A stretch of DNA of 35,486 bases from Streptomyces sp. JHA26 (GTDB lineage Bacteria > Actinomycetota > Actinomycetes > Streptomycetales > Streptomycetaceae): the NCBI RefSeq assembly GCF_002005565.1, contig NZ_BDJC01000067.1, forward strand, positions 1 through 35,486, in the 5' to 3' direction. Positions 16,112 to 23,087 of the stretch are shown here, piece after piece. A model generated the notes under the pieces. The model was not told the origin of the DNA, did no database searches, and was given only the letters and a program-made list of their open reading frames with translations. Positions within the stretch are counted from its first letter, which is position 1, and each line of letters opens with the position of its first letter. The position numbers and the translations under genes are program-made.

Positions 16112-17091
16112 GCCGCACTCTCCGATTCCGGGTCGGTCTCCGCGTCCTGGGCGCGTGTGCTGTGTCCCGTCAGGCCGAGGAACACGTCGTCGAGGGAGGG
16201 CTTGCGCAGGCTGAAGTCGACGATCCGCGCGCTCTCGCCCTTGAGCGCCGCGACCGCGGCCGCGACCGTCTCGATACCGCCGTCGACGGGGACGGACACG
16301 CGCCGGCCGCCCTCACCGATGACGGCCGAACCCATGCCCCACTCGCTCAGCGCCCGTGCGACGTCCCGGGCGCGCGACGGGTCGTCGACGGTCACCTCCA
16401 GGCGTTCGCCGCCGACGCTGACCTTCAGCTCGTCGGGCGTGCCCTCGGCGATGACCCGGCCGCCGTCGAGCACGACGATGCGATCGGCGAGCTGGTCCGC
16501 CTCCTCGAGGTACTGGGTGGTCAGCAGGACCGTCGCACCGCGGGCGGCCTGCTCGCGCACGAGCTCCCACATGGCGATGCGGTTGATCAGGTCCAGGCCG
16601 GTCGTGGGTTCGTCGAGGAACACCACCGGCGGGTCGGCGAGCAGACACGCCGCCAGGTCCAGCCGCCGGCGCATGCCGCCGGAGTACGTCTTGACCTGGC
16701 GGTCCGCCACGCCGGTCAGGCCGAACCGTTCCAGCAGGTCGTCGACCCGGCTGCGGACGGTACGGCGGCCCAGGTGGTAGAGGGTGCCGATCAGCCGGAG
16801 GTTCTCCATGCCGGTCAGCCGCTCGTCGACCGCCGCGTACTGTCCCGCCAGGCCGATGTTGCGCCGGACCTCCTTGGCCTGCTTGACCACGTCCAGGCCC
16901 ACGATCCGGCAGCTGCCGGAGTCGGGCCGCAGCAGGGTCGTCAGCAGCCGGACCGTGGTGGTCTTGCCGGAGCCGTTCGGCCCCAGCAGGCCCAGGATCG
17001 TGCCCCGGGGGACCGCGAGGTTCAGTGCGTCCAGCGCCTTGTGGCGTTCGTAGCTCTTGGAAAGGTCGTGCGTCTCTATGGCGTACTCCAC
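16108..17091 (-). CDS. DrrA-type ABC exporter ATPase
   Basis: A 327-aa ATP-binding protein of the daunorubicin-resistance ATPase class. Walker A is GPNGSGKT (37-44), the signature is YSGGM (136-140) and Walker B is VVFLDE (156-161), followed by PTTGLD and the H-loop region LLTTQYLEEADQLADRI. The C-terminal extension after about residue 230, ending in RKPSLDDVFLGLTGHS, is typical of DrrA and absent in shorter ATPases. GTG 17091 was selected because GAGGAGG lies about 6 nt upstream and homology begins at EYAIETHDLSKSY; the frame stays open 147 codons further without homology. It is the first gene of the leftward exporter operon. Confidence 0.93.
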   Translation of the reverse strand: MEYAIETHDLSKSYERHKALDALNLAVPRGTILGLLGPNGSGKTTTVRLLTTLLRPDSGSCRIVGLDVVKQAKEVRRNIGLAGQYAAVDERLTGMENLRLIGTLYHLGRRTVRSRVDDLLERFGLTGVADRQVKTYSGGMRRRLDLAACLLADPPVVFLDEPTTGLDLINRIAMWELVREQAARGATVLLTTQYLEEADQLADRIVVLDGGRVIAEGTPDELKVSVGGERLEVTVDDPSRARDVARALSEWGMGSAVIGEGGRRVSVPVDGGIETVAAAVAALKGESARIVDFSLRKPSLDDVFLGLTGHSTRAQDAETDPESESAA

Positions 17092-17530
17092 GCCAGCCTC
17101 CTCGCGCAGTTGGGGACATGCGGCAACCGAAAGCGCGACGGAAAGCCCCGTCCCCCTCCGCGGGGCGGCACGCGGTGGCGAGGCCGGCGGATCGACGCCA
17201 TCAGTGACAGTCACGCCAGACCGGCAGTCAGCCGGCATCGGCAGGACGGTACGCGGTCCGGGGGGCGTTCTCGATCCCACTGTGAAGACTTCGATATGGC
17301 GGGCGGTCCCGCCCACGACGGGGGATGCCGCGGTCGCCGGACGGCAGACCGACGGCGGGCCGCGAAGGGCCTCCGGGTCACTTATAACACCCCCGGCGAC
17401 CGCCGATGACCTCCCTACACCTTCCTGCACCGTTCCGCCTCGGTGATGCCGGCGGCCGCGAAGATGGCGTCGACACGGTGGACACAGAGGCTTTCTCGTC
17501 CACGGACAGCGATGTTGAGGAGAGTCGGTC
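17092..17530. promoter_or_regulatory. Divergent region between ABC operon and LysR-HTH gene
   Basis: A 439-bp gap that must carry the ABC operon promoter and the promoter of the short LysR-type gene. The least GC-rich spot is CACTTATAACAC near 17389-17400, which offers a TATAAG (minus) or TATAAC (plus) -10 candidate with no convincing -35. A small palindrome GAAGACTTC is at 17284-17292. GAGGAG precedes the ATG at 17531. Nothing else was recognised. Confidence 0.45.
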
Positions 17531-17785
17531 ATGCACGAACGTGAGCTCCGCGCCTTCGTCTCGATCGCGGAGATCGGAAGAATGGATCAGGCCGCCAAGC
17601 ACCTGGGCTATTCCCAGCCGGCCGTCAGCTACCAGATCAAGAGCCTGGAGCAGACGCTCGGCACCAGGCTGTTCGACCGGGACTCGACGGGCGCCCGGCT
17701 CACCCGCGAGGGCCGCATGATCCTGCCCTCGGCGCGGGCCATGCTCTCCCTGTTCGAGAGCATCAAGAGCGTCGTCAGCGCCTGA
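17531..17785 (+). CDS. Stand-alone LysR-type helix-turn-helix protein
   Basis: An 84-aa protein consisting only of the N-terminal DNA-binding domain of a LysR-type regulator. It has ELRAFVSIAEIGRMDQAAKHL, the recognition helix SQPAVSYQIKSLEQTLG, and the wing TRLFDRDSTGARLTREG followed by the start of the linker helix (MLSLFESIKSVVSA). Normal LysR proteins are about 300 aa with a C-terminal effector domain; none follows here in any frame, and a strong terminator begins 3 bp after the stop. It therefore looks like a compact intact gene rather than a recent frameshift. It may dimerise through the linker helix and bind without ligand control. Targets are unknown. Confidence 0.85.
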   Translation: MHERELRAFVSIAEIGRMDQAAKHLGYSQPAVSYQIKSLEQTLGTRLFDRDSTGARLTREGRMILPSARAMLSLFESIKSVVSA

Positions 17786-17787
17786 CC

Positions 17788-17822
17788 CGGCTCCGCTCCG
17801 GGCGCGGGCCCGGGCGGAGCCG
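17788..17822 (+). terminator. Extended hairpin terminator after LysR-HTH gene
   Basis: CGGCTCCGC, one bulged T, then CCGGGC pair with GCCCGG and GCGGAGCCG around a GCGG tetraloop, giving 15 base pairs. The stem starts 3 nt after the stop codon at 17785. This supports the 84-aa length as the true gene end. Confidence 0.85.
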
Positions 17823-18194
17823 TGCGGCCGCACCCGCCCCACCTGTGGTTCCAGGCTTTGAAACTGGAGTGGCCCGGGACCTGACGAGGCGGCCAGACTC
17901 CGGGCGTCGGAGCGAGCGGACATCCGCCGCCGAAGCCTTGCGGGGGCCTCCCGAACCGGGGGGACCACCACCGTCCGCCGAGCGTCACCACCGGGGGCCA
18001 CCCCGTCGATGGCACTTTGTGGACACGAAATTCGCCGGGTCCACCACCCACGCCTAGCGTTGAGCGCTCGACGGGGGGTCGGCAGGGGCACCGTGGACCT
18101 GCATCGCATCCGGGCCGGGAACGAGCATTCCCGCGCCCTCTCGGACGCACACCAGACGCAGCTTGCCCCTCGACAGCGGCAAGGGAGGGACGGT
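17823..18194 (+). other. Intergenic region before the recombinase-like gene
   Basis: About 370 bp with no supported gene. Several frames are open, but none carries the serine-recombinase catalytic motifs, which shows that the missing resolvase domain is not hidden upstream. The AGGGAGGG ribosome site at 18182-18189 fixes the downstream ATG. Confidence 0.5.
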
Positions 18195-19109
18195 ATGAGC
18201 ATGTCGTCGGCGGGTTCGGCTCGATCACCGCAGCCCCGTGTGTCCGGGGCACAGGCCCTGACCGTCCCGCGTGCCCCGAGGCTGCGGGGCCGTCCTCCCT
18301 TCGGCTACCGCGCGTCCCGCGGGCCGGGCGGGACGGGGCACGCGGTCGTCCCCGACGAGGGCGCCGCCGTGGTGGTCCGCCGGATATTCGACGAGTACCT
18401 CGACGGCCGGGGACTCCAGGACATCGCCGAAGGACTGACCGCCGACGGCATTCCCAGCCCCAGTGCCCGCGGCTGCCGTGCGGGCGACCGCACGCCGGCG
18501 TGGTCCAAAGGCACCGTACGGTCGATCCTGGTGAACCCGCGCTACGCGGCCGGGGACGGCCGGGCGAACGGACTCGCGCCGATCGTGCCGGCCGACGTGA
18601 GGGACCGTGTCACCGAGCTGTTCGAGGCCCGGCGGACCCCGTCCGGATCCTCCCGGCCGTCCGAGCGGACCTACGTCCTGCGGGGCCTGGTGCGCTGCAC
18701 GTGGTGCAACCGGCTGATGCAGGGCACCCGCAACAACGGCGAGCACTACTACCGTTGCCGCGTTCCCGGCGGCTTCGACCGGGCCGGGCAGGCCGAGCAC
18801 CCCCGCAACGTCTACCTGAGGGAGCAGGCCGCCGTCGGTGCCCTGGTCTCCTGGCTGGGGCGGGTGTGGACGCCCGCCCGGGTGATGCGGCTGACCGGGC
18901 ACGACTTCTCCGCGACCGAGGTGCGCCACGCGGTCCACCACGTCGGCGTCCGACTGCACGCGCTGCCCGAGGTGCCGGGCGAGGAGCATGCCGCACTGTT
19001 CCGCTCCCTGGGGCTGCACCTGGCCTACACGAACACCTCCCGCACCCTGAACGTGAAGGTCGCCATCGGCAGCGAGGGCCCGTCGGTGAGCGGGGCGCTG
19101 CGCCTGTGA
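18195..19109 (+). CDS. Serine-recombinase-like protein lacking the catalytic domain
   Basis: A 304-aa protein made of the DNA-binding half of a large serine recombinase. Residues about 29-125 match the Recombinase domain (RGRPPFGYR; VRRIFDEYLDGRGLQDIA; GIPSPSARG; VRSILVNPRYA). A zinc-ribbon-like part follows with Cys168, Cys171 and Cys188 and the typical EHPRNVYLRE tail. The N-terminal resolvase domain, which holds the nucleophilic serine, is absent, and the ATG at 18195 with AGGGAGGG upstream looks like a genuine start. It cannot catalyse recombination alone. It may be a repurposed DNA-binding regulator or a relic of a mobile element. It sits at the junction between the regulatory part and the acyl-chain genes. 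Confidence 0.82.
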   Translation: MSMSSAGSARSPQPRVSGAQALTVPRAPRLRGRPPFGYRASRGPGGTGHAVVPDEGAAVVVRRIFDEYLDGRGLQDIAEGLTADGIPSPSARGCRAGDRTPAWSKGTVRSILVNPRYAAGDGRANGLAPIVPADVRDRVTELFEARRTPSGSSRPSERTYVLRGLVRCTWCNRLMQGTRNNGEHYYRCRVPGGFDRAGQAEHPRNVYLREQAAVGALVSWLGRVWTPARVMRLTGHDFSATEVRHAVHHVGVRLHALPEVPGEEHAALFRSLGLHLAYTNTSRTLNVKVAIGSEGPSVSGALRL

Positions 19110-19299
19110 ACCGTCGTGCCCGTCGCCGGCCGGCCCTGCTGCCGGCGGTGCTCCACCCCTGACCGCGTCACGCCCTCGGCCGTGCCGCGTCCCTGCCCCC
19201 CGTGCCCGCCGCGCCTCCGGTCGCGTGGCCCTCGACCGCGCGGCCGCCCCGACCGCGGCGCCCGCCGGCTCGGCACCCCCTGAGAAGAAGGAGCAACCG
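19110..19299 (+). other. Spacer before the acyl-chain operon
   Basis: A 190-bp GC-rich spacer with no clear hairpin, repeat or promoter. It ends with AAGAAGGAG, which sets the ATG of the first dehydratase at 19300. Confidence 0.35.
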
Positions 19300-19695
19300 A
19301 TGTCCGCCGTCACCCTGTTGCCGGAGGAGACCCTGCAGCGCCTGGACGACACCGGAATCACCCTGAGCGTGACGGTCGAACCGCAGGCGCCGGTGTTCGC
19401 CGGGCACTACCCCGGCTTCCCCCTGCTGCCGGGAGTGTTCCTCCTCGACCTGGCCGAACGCGCCGTGCGGCGGTTCGCCGCCGGCCACGGCCGCAGGCTG
19501 GAGCTGGAGGCCATCGCGACGACGCGCTTCCTCTCCCCGGTGCTCCCCGGCGCCGAGGTCGTCGTCGACTGCACCGTCAAGGCGGGGGAGGGGGCGCTGC
19601 GCACGGTGACCGCGCGCTGCACGGCCGACGGCGTCAAGGCGGCCACCTTCCGCCTGCGCCACCGGGAGCTCCAGCGGATCGCACACCCACAGTAG
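19300..19695 (+). CDS. FabA/FabZ-like hotdog dehydratase, pair 1, His-containing subunit
   Basis: A 131-aa single-hotdog protein of the 3-hydroxyacyl-ACP dehydratase group. The active-site segment is GHYPGFPLLPGVFLLDLAER, with the catalytic His36 and an acidic Asp50 where FabZ has Glu and FabA has Asp. The second strand block AIATTRFLSPVLPGAEVVVDC matches the family. It would remove water from 3-hydroxyacyl-ACP to give a double bond. The ATG at 19300 follows AAGAAGGAG. It is 26 bp upstream of a second hotdog gene that lacks the histidine, suggesting a two-subunit enzyme. It appears to open the acyl-chain gene set. Confidence 0.87.
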   Translation: MSAVTLLPEETLQRLDDTGITLSVTVEPQAPVFAGHYPGFPLLPGVFLLDLAERAVRRFAAGHGRRLELEAIATTRFLSPVLPGAEVVVDCTVKAGEGALRTVTARCTADGVKAATFRLRHRELQRIAHPQ

Positions 19696-19721
19696 AACCG
19701 CATCGGAAAGGCAGGCCGCAC

Positions 19722-20210
19722 ATGTCCGGCACATTCGGACCCGGAACGGCGAAATCGCTTATCCCGCACCGATACCCGATCCTGCTGGTGGACCGGGTCC
19801 TCGAGGTCGAGGCGGGCCGGAGCATCTCCACCGTCAAGGCCGTCACCTGCAATGAACCCTGGTACCAGGATATTCCGGAGGAAGCGGCGGACGACGACTA
19901 CGCCTACCCCACCGCGCTGGTCATCGAGTCCTGGTGCCAGAGCGCCGCACTGCTCGGGGCGCACGGCGCTCCGGAAGGCACTGCGGAGGGAGACGTCGTC
20001 CTGTTCGGCGGCATCTCCGAAGTGGAGGTCCACGGCCGCGCGTACCCCGGTGACGTGGTCCGCCACGAGGTGAAACTGCTTCAGGAGACGGCGGGGGCGA
20101 CGTTCTTCGAGGGCACGTCCTCGGTCGACGGCGAGCCGCTGCTGACCGTCGGCCGAGCGGTGACGCTCGTCAGGCCGGCCTCCTCGCTGGACGCCGCGAC
20201 CTCGCGCTGA
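19722..20210 (+). CDS. FabZ-like hotdog protein, pair 1, His-lacking subunit
   Basis: A 162-aa hotdog protein starting with the FabZ hallmark IPHRYPILLVDRVLEVE. The central helix entry reads DDDYAYPTALVIESWCQSAALL: the acidic Glu69 is kept, but the GHFP histidine of active FabZ is replaced by the Tyr/Ala-Tyr-Pro stretch at 60-63. The remaining strands, FGGISEVEVHGRAYPGDVVRHEV, are normal. The ATG at 19722 is clear from homology. Lying directly after a His-containing partner, it probably supplies Glu69 across a mixed dimer interface, or plays a structural role. By itself it should be inactive under the standard mechanism. Confidence 0.85.
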   Translation: MSGTFGPGTAKSLIPHRYPILLVDRVLEVEAGRSISTVKAVTCNEPWYQDIPEEAADDDYAYPTALVIESWCQSAALLGAHGAPEGTAEGDVVLFGGISEVEVHGRAYPGDVVRHEVKLLQETAGATFFEGTSSVDGEPLLTVGRAVTLVRPASSLDAATSR

Positions 20211-20278
20211 ACCGGCCGGTTCCACCCGTACCGAGTTCCGCGGAAAACGGATCTGTCAATCGGACATCGAATTCTTTT

Positions 20279-20306
20279 ATAGGCGCGACTCGAAAGTCCC
20301 GCCTAT
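20279..20306 (+). repeat. Hairpin in the gap upstream of ACP
   Basis: ATAGGCG (20279-20285) pairs with CGCCTAT (20300-20306). Inside it, GACT-CGAA-AGTC (20287-20298) forms a second perfect stem with a stable tetraloop, with one C/C mismatch between the stems. A T-rich run precedes rather than follows, so a simple rightward terminator is unlikely. It may be an operator or RNA leader element. Confidence 0.5.
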
Positions 20307-20339
20307 GCGGTTCATGCCCCCTTCTGTAAATGGGGAACG

Positions 20340-20394
20340 GTCAACTCTGAACCCCCATACGGGCTGGATTCGCCGACGCGAGACGTACTAATCT
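20340..20394 (+). promoter_or_regulatory. Probable ACP promoter with GTCAACT-GAAC box
   Basis: GTCAACTCTGAAC (20340-20352) is the third copy of the motif found twice in the PPTase leader. A weak promoter-like pair follows, CTGGAT (20364-20369) and TACTAA (20386-20391), spaced 16 bp apart. The motif sits about 11 bp upstream of that -35 box, where an activator would bind. The motif match is direct; the promoter call is tentative. Confidence 0.4.
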
Positions 20395-20402
20395 GAATGC
20401 GT

Positions 20403-20424
20403 AAAGGCGAAGTCGCCTTTCTTT
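20403..20424 (+). promoter_or_regulatory. Terminator-like hairpin just before ACP ribosome site
   Basis: AAAGGCGA (20403-20410) pairs perfectly with TCGCCTTT (20413-20420), followed by CTTT. This has the form of an intrinsic terminator, yet it ends directly at the GAGAGGGAG ribosome site (20425-20433) of the ACP gene. It could be an attenuator, an end for upstream transcripts, or a 5' stabilising hairpin for abundant ACP mRNA. Confidence 0.55.
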
Positions 20425-20441
20425 GAGAGGGAGAAAAAGAA

Positions 20442-20702
20442 ATGTCAACCATCACCAAGCAGGAGCAGCTCGACGAGATCCGCGAGATCGTCGCCGAGGT
20501 TCTCGAGGTCGAGCCGGAGGAGATCACCGACACGAGCAGCTTCGCCGACGAGCACGAGGCCGACTCGCTCCGCGCGATCGAGATCCTCGCCCGCCTCGAG
20601 AAGAAGTACAAGGTGGAGATCCCGCAGTCGGACCTGCCCAAGATGGTCAACCTCACCGCGGTCTACGAGGTCCTCGCCGAGCGCGCCGGCTGGCTGGGCT
20701 GA
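20442..20702 (+). CDS. Discrete acyl carrier protein
   Basis: An 86-aa acidic four-helix carrier protein. The phosphopantetheine attachment site is Ser42 in HEADSLRAIEI, a variant of the usual DSL motif. Other family marks are the N-terminal IVAEVLEVEPEEITDTSSF and the C-terminal TAVYEVLAER. The ATG at 20442 follows GAGAGGGAG and a purine-rich stretch, which predicts strong translation. It is followed 4 bp later by the first ketosynthase. The protein should carry the growing chain between the KS pairs, KR, dehydratases and isomerase, and is a substrate of the PPTase. It is the only free ACP seen in this window. Confidence 0.95.
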   Translation: MSTITKQEQLDEIREIVAEVLEVEPEEITDTSSFADEHEADSLRAIEILARLEKKYKVEIPQSDLPKMVNLTAVYEVLAERAGWLG

Positions 20703-20706
20703 TCTC

Positions 20707-21912
20707 ATGCGACGGGTAGTCATCACGGGCGTGGGGCCTGTCTCGAGCATCGGGATCGGAGCGGCCGCTTACGAGCAGGCGCTGCGGCAGGGCGTCAACG
20801 GCGTCTCGCCGATCGAGTGCTTCGACTCCACCGGTTTCCCTTACTTCATGGCCGGAGAGGTACACGATTTTCGGCCGGAGGACATGGTCCGTCGGCTGTC
20901 TGTCGAAGAGTGGGGCCGCACCAGCCTCTTCGCGGCGTCCGCCGCCCGTCTCGCGGTGGCGGACGCCGGGATCGACGAGGACGTACTGGCGTCCTCGAGG
21001 GCCGGCTCGACCATGGGGACCACCGGCGGCGAGTCGCAGATACTCGAGCGGCTCACCGCCGACGCCCTCGCCGGAGGGTACGACGGACTGGACGCCGGCC
21101 TGGTGAAACAGGTGTCCAGCGCCAGGCTGTCCCAGGCGGTCAACCGCGAACTGCGCCTCACCGGCGACGCGGTGACGCTGTCCACCGCCTGTTCCGCCAG
21201 CAACTACGCCCTCGGCTACGCCAGCGACCTGATCCGCTCGGGCGAGATGGACTACATGGTCGCCGGTGGCGCCGATTCGGTGCACCGCTGGTCGCACGCC
21301 GGGTTCTACCGGCTCGGCGCACTCACCGAGAAGGCGTGCTCGCCCTTCGACAAGGACCGTTCGGGCATCATCACCGGCGAGGGCGGGGCCGCGATGTTCC
21401 TGGAGAGCCTGGACTCCGCGCTCGCCCGCGGCGCACGCATCCACGCCGAGGTCCTCGGCTACGGCCTGAACTGCGACGCCAGCCACATGGTGGCGCCCGA
21501 CCGGGCCAGCATCGCCGCGTGCATGAGGCTCGCGCACAAGAACGCCGGCATCAAGGCCGAGGACGTGGACTACATCTGCGCCCACGGCACCGGCACCCCG
21601 GCGAACGACTTCACCGAGGCGAGCGCCGTGGTCGACGTCTTCGGCGACAACCCGCCGCCGATCAGCTCGACCAAGTCGATGCTGGGCCACGCCATGGGGG
21701 CCGCGAGCGGGCTCGGGGCCATCGCCTCGGTGCTCGGCATCACCGGGTCCTTCCTGCCGCCCACCATCAACTTCACCGCGCTCGACCCCGACATGCCCCC
21801 GATCGACCCGGTTCCCAACCACGCCCGTGACGCGGACGTCCGGATCGCGCAGGTGAACGGATTCGCCTTCGGCGGCAACAACGCCATCGTCATCCTCGGG
21901 AGAATGTCATGA
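20707..21912 (+). CDS. Beta-ketoacyl synthase, active subunit (KS-alpha), pair 1
   Basis: A 401-aa FabF-like condensing enzyme with the complete catalytic triad: Cys162 in LSTACSASNYALG, His293 in CAHGTGTPANDFTEA and His328 in KSMLGHAMGAASG, with Lys323. It extends the ACP-bound chain with malonyl units. The C-terminal INFTALDPDMPPID and NGFAFGGNNAIVIL are normal for the family. ATG 20707 follows the ACP gene by 4 bp. The stop overlaps the next start as ATGA, so it is coupled to a catalytically dead KS homologue. This arrangement is that of a type II PKS KS/chain-length-factor heterodimer. Confidence 0.95.
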   Translation: MRRVVITGVGPVSSIGIGAAAYEQALRQGVNGVSPIECFDSTGFPYFMAGEVHDFRPEDMVRRLSVEEWGRTSLFAASAARLAVADAGIDEDVLASSRAGSTMGTTGGESQILERLTADALAGGYDGLDAGLVKQVSSARLSQAVNRELRLTGDAVTLSTACSASNYALGYASDLIRSGEMDYMVAGGADSVHRWSHAGFYRLGALTEKACSPFDKDRSGIITGEGGAAMFLESLDSALARGARIHAEVLGYGLNCDASHMVAPDRASIAACMRLAHKNAGIKAEDVDYICAHGTGTPANDFTEASAVVDVFGDNPPPISSTKSMLGHAMGAASGLGAIASVLGITGSFLPPTINFTALDPDMPPIDPVPNHARDADVRIAQVNGFAFGGNNAIVILGRMS

Positions 21913-23087
21913 CGACCGCGACCAGCGGTACCGCGGCCGCCACCGGGACCGGGACGGCCGCCACCGGCACCCTGGCCATCACCGGCTTCGGCGTCCTGTC
22001 GGGCGCCGGTCCGGGACCGGAGGCCCTCGCGGCCGCGGTCGCGGCCGCGCACCCGGCCCCGAGCGACGTCTCCGGTATGTACGAGGAACCCCTGCCGCGC
22101 CAGGAGGCCCACGCGCTCCTGGACTTCAAGGTCCGTGACCACCTCGGCCGCAAGGGCACCTCGTTCTTCGACCGGGCCACCGCGCTGGGCCTCGTCGCCT
22201 GCAAGGCCGCGCTCGCCGACTCCGACCTCGTGGTCGACGACGGCAACCGGGACCGGATCGGCATCACCCTCGGCACCACCGCGGGCAGTGCCAAGTCGAC
22301 CAGCGACTACAGCCGGGACACCTTCACCCAGGACCGTCCCTACCTGGTCAACCCGCTGCTCTTCCCCAACGCCGTCATGAACTGCACGGCGGGGCAGGCC
22401 GGGATCTGGTTCGGCCTCAAGGGCCCCAACGCCACGGTGGCCGGCGGCAGCATGGCGATGCACAACGCCCTGCGCTACGGCCGCAACCTCATCAACTGCC
22501 ACTACGCCGACGCGCTCCTGGTCGGCTCCGTGGAGGAGTTCAGCCCGCACACGGCCTGGGCCGCGCACTTCGGGCAGTCCACCGGGGGCGGAGACCTCCC
22601 GGCGGGCGAGGGCGCCGCGGTGTTCGTGCTCGAACGCGCCGACGAAGTGCGTGCGGCGGGGCGCCCGATGGACGCCGAGGTGCTGGCCGTCGAGGTCGGC
22701 GTCTTCGACCCGCCCGGTCCCGACGGCACCTTCGCGGCAGGCCTGGAGACCTGCCTGCGGCGCGCCCTGAGCCGGGCCGGGGTGGAACCCGGCGAGGTGA
22801 CCACCGTGGCGACGGCCTGGAGCGGTATGCCGCTCCTGGACGACGCCGAGGAGGCGGCCGTCACCGCCGTGCTCGGCGCGGACGTGCACCGGCTGCGGGT
22901 CAAGAAGGCCACCGGCGAGGCGTTCAGCGCCACCGGAGCCTTCCAGGTCGCCGCGCTGCTCGCGCGGCACCGCGGCGAACCCGCCCGCGACGGCGAGATC
23001 TCCGTGATCACCACCCGCTCCGCCGAGGGCGCCGCCGGCGCTGCCGTCATCAGGGGGTGGAGCCGTGCCGGCGGCCATCACGGGTAG
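21909..23087 (+). CDS. Chain-length-factor-like ketosynthase (inactive), pair 1
   Basis: A 392-aa KS homologue in which all three catalytic positions are changed by alignment to its partner: Cys to Ser181 (VAGGSMAMHNAL), the first His to Trp (ATAWSGMP) and the second His to Glu (KKATGEAFSA). Classical aromatic-PKS chain-length factors usually have Gln at the Cys position, so Ser here is a different state. The KS fold is otherwise kept, for example GITLGTTAGSAKS and LPAGEGAAVFVLE. It starts in an ATGA overlap with the active KS, and its last 23 bp overlap the next KS. It probably forms a heterodimer that sets chain length. Confidence 0.92.
   Translation: MTTATSGTAAATGTGTAATGTLAITGFGVLSGAGPGPEALAAAVAAAHPAPSDVSGMYEEPLPRQEAHALLDFKVRDHLGRKGTSFFDRATALGLVACKAALADSDLVVDDGNRDRIGITLGTTAGSAKSTSDYSRDTFTQDRPYLVNPLLFPNAVMNCTAGQAGIWFGLKGPNATVAGGSMAMHNALRYGRNLINCHYADALLVGSVEEFSPHTAWAAHFGQSTGGGDLPAGEGAAVFVLERADEVRAAGRPMDAEVLAVEVGVFDPPGPDGTFAAGLETCLRRALSRAGVEPGEVTTVATAWSGMPLLDDAEEAAVTAVLGADVHRLRVKKATGEAFSATGAFQVAALLARHRGEPARDGEISVITTRSAEGAAGAAVIRGWSRAGGHHG

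Noticed and set aside
17092..17532. N-terminal extension of the ABC ATPase
   Set aside because: The 147 extra codons have no ATPase homology; GAGGAGG is placed correctly for GTG 17091.
18009..18194. Hidden resolvase domain upstream of the recombinase-like gene
   Set aside because: The upstream frames contain no resolvase catalytic motifs, and AGGGAGGG fixes the ATG at 18195.
20279..20306. Intrinsic terminator for the dehydratase genes
   Set aside because: The T-rich run precedes the stem on the plus strand, and no T-run follows on either strand, so a simple terminator is not supported.
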